Shown here: positions 8,901 through 16,198 of the stretch, in pieces | Layout: every line of letters begins with the position of its first letter | Numbering within the stretch: position 1 is the stretch's first letter | Source: an uncultured Parolsenella sp. | GTDB taxonomy: Bacteria; Actinomycetota; Coriobacteriia; Coriobacteriales; Atopobiaceae | Direction of reading: 5' to 3' | Assembly: GCF_934660935.1 (NCBI RefSeq) | Contig: NZ_CAKUIH010000011.1 | Coordinates: 1-64,000 of the forward strand | Length of the DNA stretch: 64,000 bases | Notes under the pieces: generated by a model | The model's database searches: none | What the model saw: only the letters and a program-made list of their open reading frames with translations | Told to the model about the DNA's origin: nothing | Position numbers and translations under genes: made by a program

Positions 8901-10361
8901 GAGGCTCGACCCGTAGAACACGCGAATGGGAAACGTCAGCGTCACGTCGCCGGTTCCCTCATCCTCGTCGACGTTGAAATGACGAAGCGGAATGAGGGAC
9001 GCCGGAATGGAGACGGTCACCTTGTCGCCAGTCCGGGCATCATCGGAACGCTCGACACGGATGATAATGTCTTTGAGGTCACCCGCGGGATAGAGCAAGT
9101 TGCCGGCCGTGCCGTGGAACGTGTAGGTATCGACGTTTCCGGAAGTGGATTTATCCGGGTTGTAGAAGACCTGCTTGGCGAACACAATGCTCTTGAAGCT
9201 GTCGACCTTCATGTAGTCGCCCAGCTGGTCGGTGAACGTCACGTAGCCAGACGTGTTCTCGGCACCCTCGACGACATCGGTGGGATGACCGGCAGCACTC
9301 ACGATGTCCTGTGAGATTCCACTAAAGACATCCTTGAGATCGTTGGCGCTCGTCGCGGTCTTATAGAAGTCGGAGTCAGTCGCGCGCGCACCAAGCTCGT
9401 CATACTTCGTTGCAGCGGGATAGTTGCTGGACACGGCGTGCAGGAACTTGTTTTCCTTCGTAGCTCCCCAGCCGTTGGGGTCAGCGGAAGGATTGGCGCC
9501 ATTCTGGATGCCAACGGTGTAGATGGTGGTTCCACCATCCTTGAGAGCCTTGGCGGTGGAGACGGCGGAGTTGGCAACACGCGAGCTGAAGTCGCTGTTC
9601 ATGGTTGGAGTGCCATCAGTGAAGAACACGACGACCCTCTTGGCGCCGGGGCGTGGGTTGTCGTCGAGTGCCTTTTTGGCCTGGCTCATGCCCTCGTCGG
9701 CGCGGGTGGCGCCGGCAGGGTCGATCGCGTTGATGCGGGAGGTGATGGTCCCCTTGCCGTCCTGCGTGCAGGCGGTGAGCCCAAGCATGCGCTGACTGTA
9801 GTTGTATTTGTAGCCGCCAGACCAATAGGTATCGTTGCCGATACGCTCCGTGCCGTCACCGGCAAACTTCACCACGGCGACGCGATGCTGCTGGCTTGCG
9901 TCCGAGATACCCTCGTTTGCCTTCGCGATCTCGTCGACGAAGGCGTTGGCGGCAGCCTTGAGCGCATCGATGCGCTTGGTGGAGTCACGGTTGCCCATCG
10001 AGTCGTCCATCGAGCCAGAGGCGTCAAGAACGAGAACTATGTCCAGGGGCGTCGAGGACGTCATCGTCAGGTTCGACGTCGATGAGATGGCGGAGAGGGA
10101 CGTCAGGAAATCCGAGCCATTACCCTTCTCAATCGTCATATCACCGTCCGCGCCAGAGAGGACGATATTATCGTTCGAGACGGTCTTGTCCGTCCAGATG
10201 CGGCCGACGTTCTCTGTTGAGTTTTCGAGACCCCAGTTACGCCATGTCGACGCAGAGGAGGGATCAGCCACCGTCTCGGCGCCAGCCGTGGCGGCAAATG
10301 CTGAGACGGGAGTTAACGTAAGGAATAACGCAAACAACAACAGAAGCCTTAGTCGCTTCAT
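2907..10361 (-). CDS. Giant LPXTG-like anchored adhesin with VWA domain and pilin-type repeats
   Basis: This is a 2,484-residue exported surface protein. A signal peptide (residues 1-23, ending AFA) is followed by a von Willebrand A domain with the MIDAS motif DASGS (113-117). After that come one domain opening ISKTV and about eleven repeats of 100-120 residues. Each repeat starts like K-x-L-x-GR and continues F-x-F-x-L, resembling FctA/Spy0128-type pilin domains that form intramolecular isopeptide bonds. An Ala/Glu/Pro-rich insertion interrupts one repeat near residues 1990-2135. The C-terminus carries IPQTG, a hydrophobic helix and KRGKRS, a sortase signal with Ile in place of Leu. The start at 10361 has GGAGG eight bases upstream. 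The membrane LuxR gene upstream on the same strand may regulate it. Confidence 0.92.
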   Translation of the reverse strand: MKRLRLLLLFALFLTLTPVSAFAATAGAETVADPSSASTWRNWGLENSTENVGRIWTDKTVSNDNIVLSGADGDMTIEKGNGSDFLTSLSAISSTSNLTMTSSTPLDIVLVLDASGSMDDSMGNRDSTKRIDALKAAANAFVDEIAKANEGISDASQQHRVAVVKFAGDGTERIGNDTYWSGGYKYNYSQRMLGLTACTQDGKGTITSRINAIDPAGATRADEGMSQAKKALDDNPRPGAKRVVVFFTDGTPTMNSDFSSRVANSAVSTAKALKDGGTTIYTVGIQNGANPSADPNGWGATKENKFLHAVSSNYPAATKYDELGARATDSDFYKTATSANDLKDVFSGISQDIVSAAGHPTDVVEGAENTSGYVTFTDQLGDYMKVDSFKSIVFAKQVFYNPDKSTSGNVDTYTFHGTAGNLLYPAGDLKDIIIRVERSDDARTGDKVTVSIPASLIPLRHFNVDEDEGTGDVTLTFPIRVFYGSSLKEEAIDLLANPDEAMADYIASHTDEEGKVYFLANAYSGGEDGDTTSAFTPATGNSYYYITEDTPLYLNAECTQRARDPLSGSATYYYKRSWYDIADEAATKSSSVVSFPGSVAEGVTGAIATDESGYLILRKGSRRLTYINELLTNKGSNATTTASSIINPHWNGRTINVALGNNGRISLEQPGTLAISKTVAVPAGFDEDYYNDLDFTFNISIPGAAGKTFKATVKGEDGTVHGDESWDLTLDVAGNATHTLKHGETLYVYGLARGTAYTVTEKAASGFETSPSTAQEGVVEAGLEAKAEFTNTYSATGTLSGGESLVGEKILNGRDWLANDSFTFILQGLDGAPMPEGAERDISKVVVTSPEGTASGTPVAFSFGDIAYETPGTYVYQVFEPAEEATTPGVSTSLALYTVTVTVEDNHDGTLAASSEITRVHDDLGANVAADAASTDVARFTNTFDATSQDWAPIATKTLSDASGALPLQSEMFEFSLTPMNGAPMPAGATELVGHNNAHGVVVFEGITFTNKNVGKTYQYKICEKVPADARPGMTYDATVWIATVTVTHETVDGENLVKVSATYTREGESDGLAEAAFENSYTPQAFAESGIIKGEKQLVGRDMLDTDNFNFSLSLVSGPENGVASDMALEHKTNGNVVNFESGEMTFTKPGEYTFAIRENAPAEDSAGITWDRHVATATVTIVDDNGKLALGNVSYDNTTSAIDADKDVTDHAAFTNVYAPTEVAYYPGLTVSKVLTGRSMDMGMFSFTITGKDATAEDGTVAATADEANALLSDSDKSFSNTQRRASGVAEDMAKLSDIVFSAENANKTYAFEVAEVTPADEDRVPGVTYDNHTHEVAISVIDNLDGTLTVTTKIDGQVVSDGSRRVLFENAYHAADASFATADFGLTKVLEGRDWRDGDSFAFLLEGVNGAPVPMGDDGAPSTRVVLGPDDVADGAAMIDFGSIVYTQPGQYDYRVTEERGSAGGMSYSDNVAAFRVTVRDNTETGKLEATVSRISGDREFVNTYDSSIPSDQLVSPHFSKVLEGRDWRAGDSFTFTINAKTPGAPLPVDANGTEVTSVTVSNAAEAADFTFGTIPFTYDMVRDGERTFVYEVTENASGIPGISDDKHTATVTVTVADRGNGTMSAVVANGSNVFTNTYSSQLDYTAAGGLSVTKRMDGRAMSAGEFGFVVTATGDGDKLGIAGEHANSAAPDGGEALVVSSPAGVKFTQEDVGKVYSYTITEKGGNLGGVRYDATSYNVVITTADDASTAKLTVTTHVTSTSGVDNTYSYVAGSDANAAAKVSFKNSYVATGETAPIVGTKSMTNGLMFNNDFNFRLVYGKDTGRVVSTATNIDRQVKFGTLSYDSDILAGLVREGLATRTGNTWTIPYVAYEVTDGLSDKGVTPTASSFSFNVTVVDNGDGKLTCTTDLSDGGLAFLNTYATGEPVSINLVGSKQLRVPELLDGTDITGKFTFTVEGEIGAPMPTRTLTTNDANGNVDFGSIKFTLEDLLKALGENVETNDAAGEAEGAGAAAGDAAVLGESSPTPNAQLNEPAVGETGNPAVDSEPDAAPPATQEAAPAPSEGAASESAPAAESESAPEPAPQALANHDVEADTVATASWRRSRRLMRVVSDSAAAATDGETGAEPVRERSHTYRYVITESGSAKGVTNDEQSSRTVYIKVTDDGRGKLTVARVDASGKELDGPAFTFTNSYSVTSTTSSVTDQIKVHKTLTGRTLDENEFTFDLLEGDAIVATGKNDASGNVVLSPIKYTAPGVHNYTIREHGYGTTANGVTYSDATYRVTTTVVDNGDGTLGVTHKLVDAGEVEFENVYTAKPTKLALTAAKVLEGADLKAGQFTFKLSGGGVELTATNDANGQVTFSELSFTQAGTYTFTISEVNDGQQSVTYDETERKVTVTVEDDLQGNLIASVNQEELAACVFRNTYTKPEEPAKPSTPTPPTKFIPQTGDPIESAPIVVSAVLGVAILAVALVVSKRGKRS

Positions 10362-10457
10362 GGTGACCTCCTCCGACGAAAGCTAGATAACCGAGCTTAT
10401 CGTCAGGAAATCGAGGTCAATTCAATAGGTCACATGTGTGCCAAATTTGAGAACTCG

Positions 10458-10473
10458 CAGGTAGATTAACCTG
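10458..10473. promoter_or_regulatory. Candidate operator, CAGGT-N6-ACCTG
   Basis: A 5-bp inverted repeat with a six-base centre lies in the 228-bp gap between the LuxR regulator gene and the adhesin start. LuxR-family dimers bind short palindromes, so this is a candidate site upstream of the adhesin. It is short enough to arise by chance. Confidence 0.25.
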
Positions 10474-10589
10474 TTCTAAAAATCACTGTTTCCGCGAACG
10501 GTATGGGAAAACAAGGCCATGCGTTGGCTGCGGAGGCGCATATTTGTCGATGCGGAGGGGCGATTAAACGCCCCCAAGCCCCTCTTGCC

Positions 10590-12062
10590 CTAACCCTGAT
10601 CGCGAGTCCTGAGCTCGTCGAACCAAGCGTCGAATTCTCGATAGAGACCAACGCGCGTAGTCACTCCCGCCTTCTCGTAGATGGCGGAGATATGCCTCTG
10701 AGCCACGCGGCGCGAGACGAACAGACCATCCGCGATCTCTTGAACACCGAGCTCCGTCGTCAGGAGGGACTTATACACTTCCCTCTCCCTCGCGGTGAGG
10801 CCAATCTTCTCGGCGTATAGGGCGAGCGCCTCTTCGCGAGACGGAAGGGCGGGCTCCTGAATGAGGGCATCGCCGATCCCCGCCTTCTCCTCGTCCAGGT
10901 CCTCCGTAATTCCCCACGCGATGTCACGGACAAGGACGAGAAGGCAGACGATCGACAGTAAGCATGATACGGTCACAGTCACGACCACGCCCAGTGACTC
11001 GAAGAGTGGGCGAGCGAGCAATGCACCCAAAGCGCCCACAAGACAGCTGATGGCCCTCCCCATACTTGCAACGATCTCCGGACAAGATGTCTTAGGTGCC
11101 ACCCTCATGAAACTCGCGCTGAGATACATGACATAGAAAGAACCATATATTCCCGCAATGAAGGTAGCGGCGGGCATTCCTTCCGGCGTTTCCGCCGCGG
11201 GCACCGCCGCAGCGACAAGGAACATCGCACATATCGTGATGAGGGAGCGAAGGTGACCCTTCTTCAGGTCAAACAGCACGCCAACGAGTGGAAGCGAAAG
11301 CGAGTAGACGATCTTGGAGAGACCGGTGCTGATGACATTCCCGTTTGCATAGTTCCAGACAAGAACGCCGTCGAGAAGACCATAGTCGAGGGTCATGGCG
11401 GTAGCAGCAACCGCAAGAAGAATAATCGATCTCCTACTCACGCCAGATACCTGTTGAGTCGATGACTGGGGGTCGCACAACCATTGCCTAGCGGGACGGC
11501 CGGCAAGCCACAAGATGACAATCGCACTCAGGGTTACGCAAATCACAAAGGCCGCGGGGGTCATCCCGAGGGTCTCGACAAGATACTGGAGCAGGGAGGC
11601 GACACCCATGCCAATTCCAAGCGCTCGCCCAGAGACCGCACTCTCGCACGACACGAGGCTAAATCCACAATGGACGGCTGCGCCAATGTAGCCAAGGGCC
11701 AGAATCGTCACACTGCTCGCGATAAGGAAGCCGGGCAGGCGAAGGGTTGCCGCCATCCCGATGGCTCCGGTAACGCAAAAAGACATCGCAGCGGCAGCGG
11801 CAGTTCTTTTCTCCATCGAGCCGGAAAGATAGGATCCCGCTACCCAGAAAAGGACATAGCCAAGCCCCGTAAAGGCGAGCAGGATCGCGTATACGTTCCC
11901 TATGACGCCAGGATCCGCAAGGCGAGGAGTGCGCCCAAGCGTTACGGACATGCAGAGCTTCCAGGTAAAGAAATAGAGGGAGAAAGAGGCAACCTCGATA
12001 AATAGCTCCCGCGAGAAATAGCGGGAGGGAACAATATGCCGAAACCGTCTAGTTACGCGCAC
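10590..12062 (-). CDS. Membrane-bound LuxR-family transcriptional regulator
   Basis: This is a 490-residue protein with about 10-12 hydrophobic membrane segments filling residues 10-390. A C-terminal LuxR-type helix-turn-helix follows near residues 420-480 (LTAREREVYKSLL, then VSRRVAQRHISAIYEKAG). This transporter-like sensor fused to a LuxR DNA-binding domain is typical of Coriobacteriia, where many copies occur with unknown signals. The open frame reaches an ATG at 12152. The GTG at 12062 is preferred because AAGGGAGG stands six bases before it, whereas the ATG has no ribosome site. The gene lies just upstream of the giant adhesin on the same strand, which suggests it controls that gene. 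The ligand is unknown. Confidence 0.85.
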   Translation of the reverse strand: MRVTRRFRHIVPSRYFSRELFIEVASFSLYFFTWKLCMSVTLGRTPRLADPGVIGNVYAILLAFTGLGYVLFWVAGSYLSGSMEKRTAAAAAMSFCVTGAIGMAATLRLPGFLIASSVTILALGYIGAAVHCGFSLVSCESAVSGRALGIGMGVASLLQYLVETLGMTPAAFVICVTLSAIVILWLAGRPARQWLCDPQSSTQQVSGVSRRSIILLAVAATAMTLDYGLLDGVLVWNYANGNVISTGLSKIVYSLSLPLVGVLFDLKKGHLRSLITICAMFLVAAAVPAAETPEGMPAATFIAGIYGSFYVMYLSASFMRVAPKTSCPEIVASMGRAISCLVGALGALLARPLFESLGVVVTVTVSCLLSIVCLLVLVRDIAWGITEDLDEEKAGIGDALIQEPALPSREEALALYAEKIGLTAREREVYKSLLTTELGVQEIADGLFVSRRVAQRHISAIYEKAGVTTRVGLYREFDAWFDELRTRDQG

Positions 12063-12108
12063 GAGTTGCCTCCCTTCATCTCTCCACCTATCTTCGCACG
12101 ATATTCGA

Positions 12109-12117
12109 GGGGGGGGG
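12109..12117. repeat. Nine-base G homopolymer upstream of the LuxR regulator
   Basis: A run of nine G (C on the coding strand) lies 47-55 bases upstream of the preferred GTG start. It would be in the 5' region of the transcript, or inside the first codons if the distal ATG were used. Such tracts are prone to slipped-strand length change. Confidence 0.6.
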
Positions 12118-12274
12118 ACAATAAAACCGCGACAAAAGTCCCAAATGTTCATCGCTTTTGAAGCTGATATCAGAGCTCGGGAGAAGGATAACGATTACGC
12201 TCTTTCACGCTTCGTTGGTAGGCATTCAGAGATGCCTTGAGAGCGCGAATACCGGGCGCAGAGGAGGTCAGCAT

Positions 12275-12301
12275 AAAAAACGCCGGAGAAGCACTCCGGC
12301 G
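12275..12301 (-). terminator. Terminator of tRNA-Ala
   Basis: The stem CGCCGGAG/CTCCGGCG with a five-base loop is followed on the minus strand by TTTTTTA. It lies about 10 bp past the tRNA-Ala 3' end. This is a textbook intrinsic terminator. Confidence 0.9.
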
Positions 12302-12309
12302 AAACAGAC

Positions 12310-12385
12310 TGGTGGAGACGATGGGGATCGAACCCACGACCTCAGGCTTGCAAAGCCCGCGCTCTCCCAACTGAGCTACGTCCCC
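12310..12385 (-). tRNA. tRNA-Ala (anticodon TGC)
   Basis: A 76-base cloverleaf with GGGGACG/CGTCTCC acceptor, D-arm TAGCTCAGTTGG, anticodon loop TTTGCAA (TGC), T-loop GTTCGATCC and encoded CCA. It lies downstream of tRNA-Ile on the same strand. This Ile-Ala order is usually found inside rRNA operons, but no rRNA is present here. Confidence 0.95.
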
Positions 12386-12392
12386 TTTTAGT

Positions 12393-12437
12393 AATAAACG
12401 CCCCAGCGGCGACTCGGCTCACGCTGGGGCGTTTATT
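12393..12437. other. 16-bp perfect inverted repeat between tRNA-Ile and tRNA-Ala
   Basis: AATAAACGCCCCAGCG (12393-12408) is repeated in inverse at 12422-12437 with a 13-base loop. It begins eight bases from the mature 5' end of tRNA-Ala. The T-rich flank on both strands makes it terminator-like, although tRNA-Ala lies immediately beyond it. It may act as an attenuator or as a processing hairpin in a two-tRNA transcript. Confidence 0.7.
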
Positions 12438-12447
12438 GGCAAAAAGG

Positions 12448-12524
12448 TGGTGGGCCCGACAAGGTTCGAACTTGTGACCTCCCGGTTATCAGCCGGACGC
12501 TCTGACCAACTGAGCTACGGGCCC
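12448..12524 (-). tRNA. tRNA-Ile (anticodon GAT)
   Basis: A 77-base cloverleaf with GGGCCCG acceptor, anticodon loop CTGATAA (GAT), T-loop GTTCGAACC and encoded CCA. It is the first gene of a two-tRNA unit with tRNA-Ala and has a strong promoter directly upstream. Confidence 0.95.
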
Positions 12525-12557
12525 ACATGCGGTGTGTCTGCCACATCGCGCTTGGCT

Positions 12558-12587
12558 ATAATAAGCCAACCCGATGCCGTAGGTCAA
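12558..12587 (-). promoter_or_regulatory. Promoter of the tRNA-Ile/tRNA-Ala unit
   Basis: On the minus strand TTGACC (12582-12587) and TATTAT (12558-12563) are separated by 18 bases, and the tRNA starts about 34 bases past the -10 element. The -10 box sits inside a small inverted repeat, TTGGCT-N6-AGCCAA. Confidence 0.7.
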
Positions 12588-12691
12588 CAGAAATTTAAAA
12601 ATCTTTGAGAGTTTTTTCTGCCCACCCTATTGGGTAGGATTAACTACTACTTCAAGCAGGATTTCCCATTCACTCGGAGGGAGTGGAACAT

Positions 12692-13264
12692 ATGGTTCGC
12701 ATGGTCATAACGAACGTCATCGTGGGCAATCCGCCTCTCCCCTCCGCAATCGTGCTTTCCCCCGCCGAGGATTCAGGGGCAAACCCCGAGGTGACTATCG
12801 ACCACAACCTCAACGCGGAGGACATCATCGGGTCAACGTCCATGGATGTTCTTCCTCTCAGCGTTGGCATGGTTGACGCCGCGCAGATCGCTCGCGCAGC
12901 AGACAGCGAGACCCACCGTCGCCCGGATACTCACGATCTCCTCTCGAGCGTCATCACCGTCCTGGGTGGTGAGGTTTCCTCCGCTAGCATCACCCGCGTT
13001 GAGGACACAACCTTCTTCGCCACGGTTGACGTAATCGCGGCAGACGGCACCACCCACCACGTTGACGCCCGCCCCTCGGACGCCATTGCCTTGGCGCTGC
13101 GTTGCGACAAGCCCATCCTCGCGAGCGAGGACGTCCTCTCTCGCGCAGGCCTCCCAAACTTCGAGGCCATCGCAAGCGACGAGAAGCGTCGCGAGGCCGA
13201 GGAGTTCCACGCCTTCGTCGAGTCCCTCTCCCCCTCTGACTTCGAGTCTCCCCGCGAGCCCTAA
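12692..13264 (+). CDS. Bifunctional nuclease family (DUF151) protein
   Basis: This is a 190-residue protein of the DUF151/bifunctional nuclease family. The family signature appears as the N-terminal strand VLSPAEDSG and, in the second half, VDARPSDAIALALRCDKPI with a following segment SEDVLSRAGLP. Members have been reported with RNase/DNase activity, and the actinobacterial ones are small cytosolic proteins of uncertain role. An in-frame GTG lies at 12683, but the ATG at 12692 is favoured because GGAGGG (12677-12682) is nine bases upstream. The C-terminus past residue 160 is acidic and likely flexible. The gene stands alone, converging on gyrA with a long palindrome between. Confidence 0.85.
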   Translation: MVRMVITNVIVGNPPLPSAIVLSPAEDSGANPEVTIDHNLNAEDIIGSTSMDVLPLSVGMVDAAQIARAADSETHRRPDTHDLLSSVITVLGGEVSSASITRVEDTTFFATVDVIAADGTTHHVDARPSDAIALALRCDKPILASEDVLSRAGLPNFEAIASDEKRREAEEFHAFVESLSPSDFESPREP

Positions 13265-13338
13265 CCAACGCCCAGACCACCAAAGCAGCCAGGACGCCCA
13301 GTCCTGGCCGGCGGCACATCGCCGCGACGTCAACAACA

Positions 13339-13427
13339 GGGCGCCGGCCCCGTGGGTGCTAAGCAAACATTTTCGAAACGCGCACCGCGCGTTGAGATGT
13401 TTGCTTGCACCCGCGAGGCCGGCGCCC
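13339..13427. repeat. Long imperfect palindrome between convergent genes
   Basis: Bases 13339-13370 pair with 13397-13427 in about 30 of 32 positions. An 11-bp GC block, a nine-bp block with one G-U pair, and a 10-bp AAGCAAACAT/ATGTTTGCTT block form the stem, and the 26-base loop is itself partly palindromic. It lies between the 3' ends of the DUF151 gene and gyrA. There is no T run, so it may be an atypical bidirectional terminator, a structured RNA or a REP/MITE-like repeat. Confidence 0.7.
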
Positions 13428-13451
13428 GTCAGGTTAATTAGGGCGATGTGC

Positions 13452-16184
13452 CTACTCGTCGATCAGGCTCTCGTCCATCTCCTCGTCACCGATATCGACC
13501 TTGTCGCCCTCGTTAGAGGCGGTGGATTCCGCGTTGGCCGCATTCTGGTCGGGCTCGTCCTTGGCGGCCCTCATGCGAGCGAGCGCGCAGACGGAGTCGC
13601 TATCACCCACGCTCATAACCTTCACGCCCTGCGTCGAGCGGCCGAGCTTCGAGATGTCCTTCACCTTCACGCGGATAACGACGCCATCCGTGGAGACAAT
13701 CATGAGCTCGTGCTGCGGACCAACGACGCGGCACGCCGCAAGGTTGCCCTTCTTGTCGGTCATAGTGATGGTGTAGACGCCCTGGCCGCCACGCTTGTGC
13801 TCGGGGTACTCAGCAACGGGCGTGCGCTTGCCATAACCCTTCTCGGTGATGACGAAGAGGTCGCCGTTGCCGTTGGTAATCTCCATGCCGAGCATCTTCG
13901 CGTCGCCCTTGAGGGTGATGCCACGGACGCCGGAGGTATCGCGGCCCATCGGACGGACATCGCTCTCCGGGAACATGATGGCCTTGCCGTCGGTCGAGAC
14001 GAGGATGACCTTGTCACCCTCACGCACGCGACGAACGTTCACGAGCTCGTCACCGTCACGCAGGTTGATGGCGATGATGCCGTCGCGGCGCGTGCGGTCA
14101 TACGCGCTCATGGCGGTCTTCTTCACCGTGCCGTTCGCCGTTGCGAACATCAGATATTCGTCCTCGGGGAAGGTGCGGCAGGTGATGACGGCCGTGGCGT
14201 GCTCGCCCTCGCTGAACGGCACGAGGTTGACGATCGCGGTACCGCGCGCCGTGCGCTGGCCAATCGGCAGCTCATGAACCTTGAGTCGATAGACCTTGCC
14301 CTTGTTCGAGAAGAACAGCACGTAATCATGGGTGCTCGCGACGAAGAGGTCCTCGACGAAGTCCTCGTCCTTGAGGCTCACCCCCTGAACGCCCTTGCCG
14401 CCGCGCTTCTGGGCACGGTAGGTGGCAACCGGGGTGCGCTTCACGTAGCCGGCGTGCGTCACGGTAATGACCATGTCCTCGTCGGCGATGAGGTCCTCGA
14501 CGTTGAGCTCCTTGGTGCCCTGGACGGAAATCTCGGTACGGCGCTTGTCGGCGAACTTGCGCTCAATCTCGCGCATCTCGTCCTTGATGACGGCGAGGAT
14601 CTTCTCCGGGTTGGCAAGCAGATCCTCGTAGTAGGCGATCGCTTTGCGAAGGCCGTCGAGCTCCTCCTGGATCTGATCGCGGGAGAGGCCAGTGAGGCGT
14701 CGCAGGCGCATCTCGAGAATGGCCTGGGTCTGCTCCGGAGAGAAGCCAAAGCGCTCGATAAGACGCTGGGAAGCCTCGGTATCAGTCTGAGACGAGCGGA
14801 TGATGTGAATGACCTCGTCGATGTGGTCGAGGGCCATGAGATAGCCTTCGAGGATATGGGCGCGGGCCTTCGCCTTCTTGAGGTCGAAGCGGGTGCGACG
14901 GGTCACCACGTCGACCTGGTGGTCGATATAGTGCTGCAGCATCTGGCGAAGCGTCAGGAGCTTGGGCACGCCATTCACGAGCGCCAGGTTGATCACGCCG
15001 AAGGTGGTCTGGAGCTGGGTGAACTTATACAGGTTGTTGAGAACGACCTGCGGGATGACGTCCTTCTTGAGCTCGATGACGAGACGAATACCCTTCTGGT
15101 TCGACTCGTCGCGGAGGTCAGAGATGCCCTCGAGACGCTTCTCGTTGACGAGCTGGGCGATCTTCTCCTGGAGGGTGCCCTTGTTGACCTGGTAGGGCAT
15201 CTCGGTAAAGACAAGGCGAGCACGACCAGTCTTCGTCGTCTCGACGTGAGCCTTGGCGCGAACGGTCAGCGAGCCGCGACCGGTCTCATAGGCATCGCGA
15301 ATGCCATTGGTGCCCATGATCTTGGCGCCCGTCGGGAAGTCCGGGCCGGGCATGACCGACATGAGCTCGTCGGTCGTCGCATCCGGGTTATCGATGAGCA
15401 TGCACGTGGCCTCGATGGCCTCACCGAGGTTGTGCGGCGGAATGTTGGTCGCCATGCCAACCGCGATGCCGTTGCAACCATTGACCAGGAGGTTCGGGAA
15501 ACGGGCAGGCAGGACAGAGGGCTCGGAGAGCGACTCGTCGTAGTTGGGCTGCCAATCGACCGTATCCTTCTGGAGGTCACGGAGAAGCTCCATGGCGGGC
15601 TTGGCGAGGCGGCTCTCCGTGTAACGCATAGCGGCCGCGGAGTCACCGTCGATGTTGCCGAAGTTACCATGGCCGTCAACGAGCGGGGTGCGCATGCTGA
15701 ACCACTGGGCCAGGCGGACCATCGTGTCATAGACGGCGGAGTCACCGTGCGGGTGGTACTTACCGATAACTTCGCCGACCGTCCACGCACTCTTCTTGTG
15801 CGGGCGGTTGGGGAAGATGCCGCTCTCGTTCATCGCGTAGAGGATGCGGCGGTGGACCGGCTTCAGGCCATCGCGAACGTCCGGCAGAGCGCGTGCGGTA
15901 ATGACCGACATCGAGTACTCGATGAAGGACTGGCGCATCTCGTGGCCGAACTCGCTGATCTGGAGCGCTCCGCCGTGTTCGTCAACCTCGTCAGAGTCAG
16001 CTCCGCGGCCAGCGGCGCCAAACTCCTCCTCGAGCTCGCCGTCATCCTCCTCCTCGGCCTCGTCGTCAGACTCAACGTAGACGTCGGTGCCATCATCCTC
16101 GGCAGAGGCGCGATCAAGCAGGCGCTTGAGATCGTCGGGCAGGTCCGCCCCGGCCTCGTTGTTGATGTTGTTATCGTCTGCCAC
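13452..16184 (-). CDS. gyrA: DNA gyrase subunit A
   Basis: This is the 910-residue breakage-reunion subunit of DNA gyrase, forming an A2B2 tetramer with GyrB that introduces negative supercoils. The winged-helix domain carries HPHGDSAVYDT, with Ser and Asp at the quinolone-determining positions 83 and 87 of E. coli, and the catalytic tyrosine lies in AAMRYTESRL. The C-terminal beta-pinwheel contains the GyrA box as QKRGGKG. A GTG start at 16184 lies 15 bp after the gyrB stop, with AAAGG upstream. The protein starts with about 67 extra residues that are strongly acidic (residues 1-72), absent from E. coli GyrA, and also ends in an acidic tail. Confidence 0.97.
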   Translation of the reverse strand: MADDNNINNEAGADLPDDLKRLLDRASAEDDGTDVYVESDDEAEEEDDGELEEEFGAAGRGADSDEVDEHGGALQISEFGHEMRQSFIEYSMSVITARALPDVRDGLKPVHRRILYAMNESGIFPNRPHKKSAWTVGEVIGKYHPHGDSAVYDTMVRLAQWFSMRTPLVDGHGNFGNIDGDSAAAMRYTESRLAKPAMELLRDLQKDTVDWQPNYDESLSEPSVLPARFPNLLVNGCNGIAVGMATNIPPHNLGEAIEATCMLIDNPDATTDELMSVMPGPDFPTGAKIMGTNGIRDAYETGRGSLTVRAKAHVETTKTGRARLVFTEMPYQVNKGTLQEKIAQLVNEKRLEGISDLRDESNQKGIRLVIELKKDVIPQVVLNNLYKFTQLQTTFGVINLALVNGVPKLLTLRQMLQHYIDHQVDVVTRRTRFDLKKAKARAHILEGYLMALDHIDEVIHIIRSSQTDTEASQRLIERFGFSPEQTQAILEMRLRRLTGLSRDQIQEELDGLRKAIAYYEDLLANPEKILAVIKDEMREIERKFADKRRTEISVQGTKELNVEDLIADEDMVITVTHAGYVKRTPVATYRAQKRGGKGVQGVSLKDEDFVEDLFVASTHDYVLFFSNKGKVYRLKVHELPIGQRTARGTAIVNLVPFSEGEHATAVITCRTFPEDEYLMFATANGTVKKTAMSAYDRTRRDGIIAINLRDGDELVNVRRVREGDKVILVSTDGKAIMFPESDVRPMGRDTSGVRGITLKGDAKMLGMEITNGNGDLFVITEKGYGKRTPVAEYPEHKRGGQGVYTITMTDKKGNLAACRVVGPQHELMIVSTDGVVIRVKVKDISKLGRSTQGVKVMSVGDSDSVCALARMRAAKDEPDQNAANAESTASNEGDKVDIGDEEMDESLIDE

Positions 16185-16198
16185 TTCTGGCCTTTCTC

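Noticed and set aside
5079..9314. 1,411-codon open frame on the plus strand opposite the adhesin
   Set aside because: It mirrors the adhesin codons, lacks a ribosome site and shows no domain. High GC leaves the antisense frame free of stops.
2907..10361. CRISPR or DNA-level repeat array in the adhesin
   Set aside because: The repeats are at protein level and diverged; no regularly spaced identical DNA units were seen.
10458..10473. Classical lux box
   Set aside because: The half-sites are in the opposite order (CAGGT...ACCTG), so it was kept only as a weak candidate operator.
10557..10574. Terminator of the LuxR regulator gene
   Set aside because: GGGGCG/CGCCCC forms a six-bp stem but no T run follows on the minus strand.
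12310..12524. rRNA operon around tRNA-Ile/tRNA-Ala
   Set aside because: No 16S or 23S sequence flanks the tRNAs; the neighbours are protein genes and a terminator.
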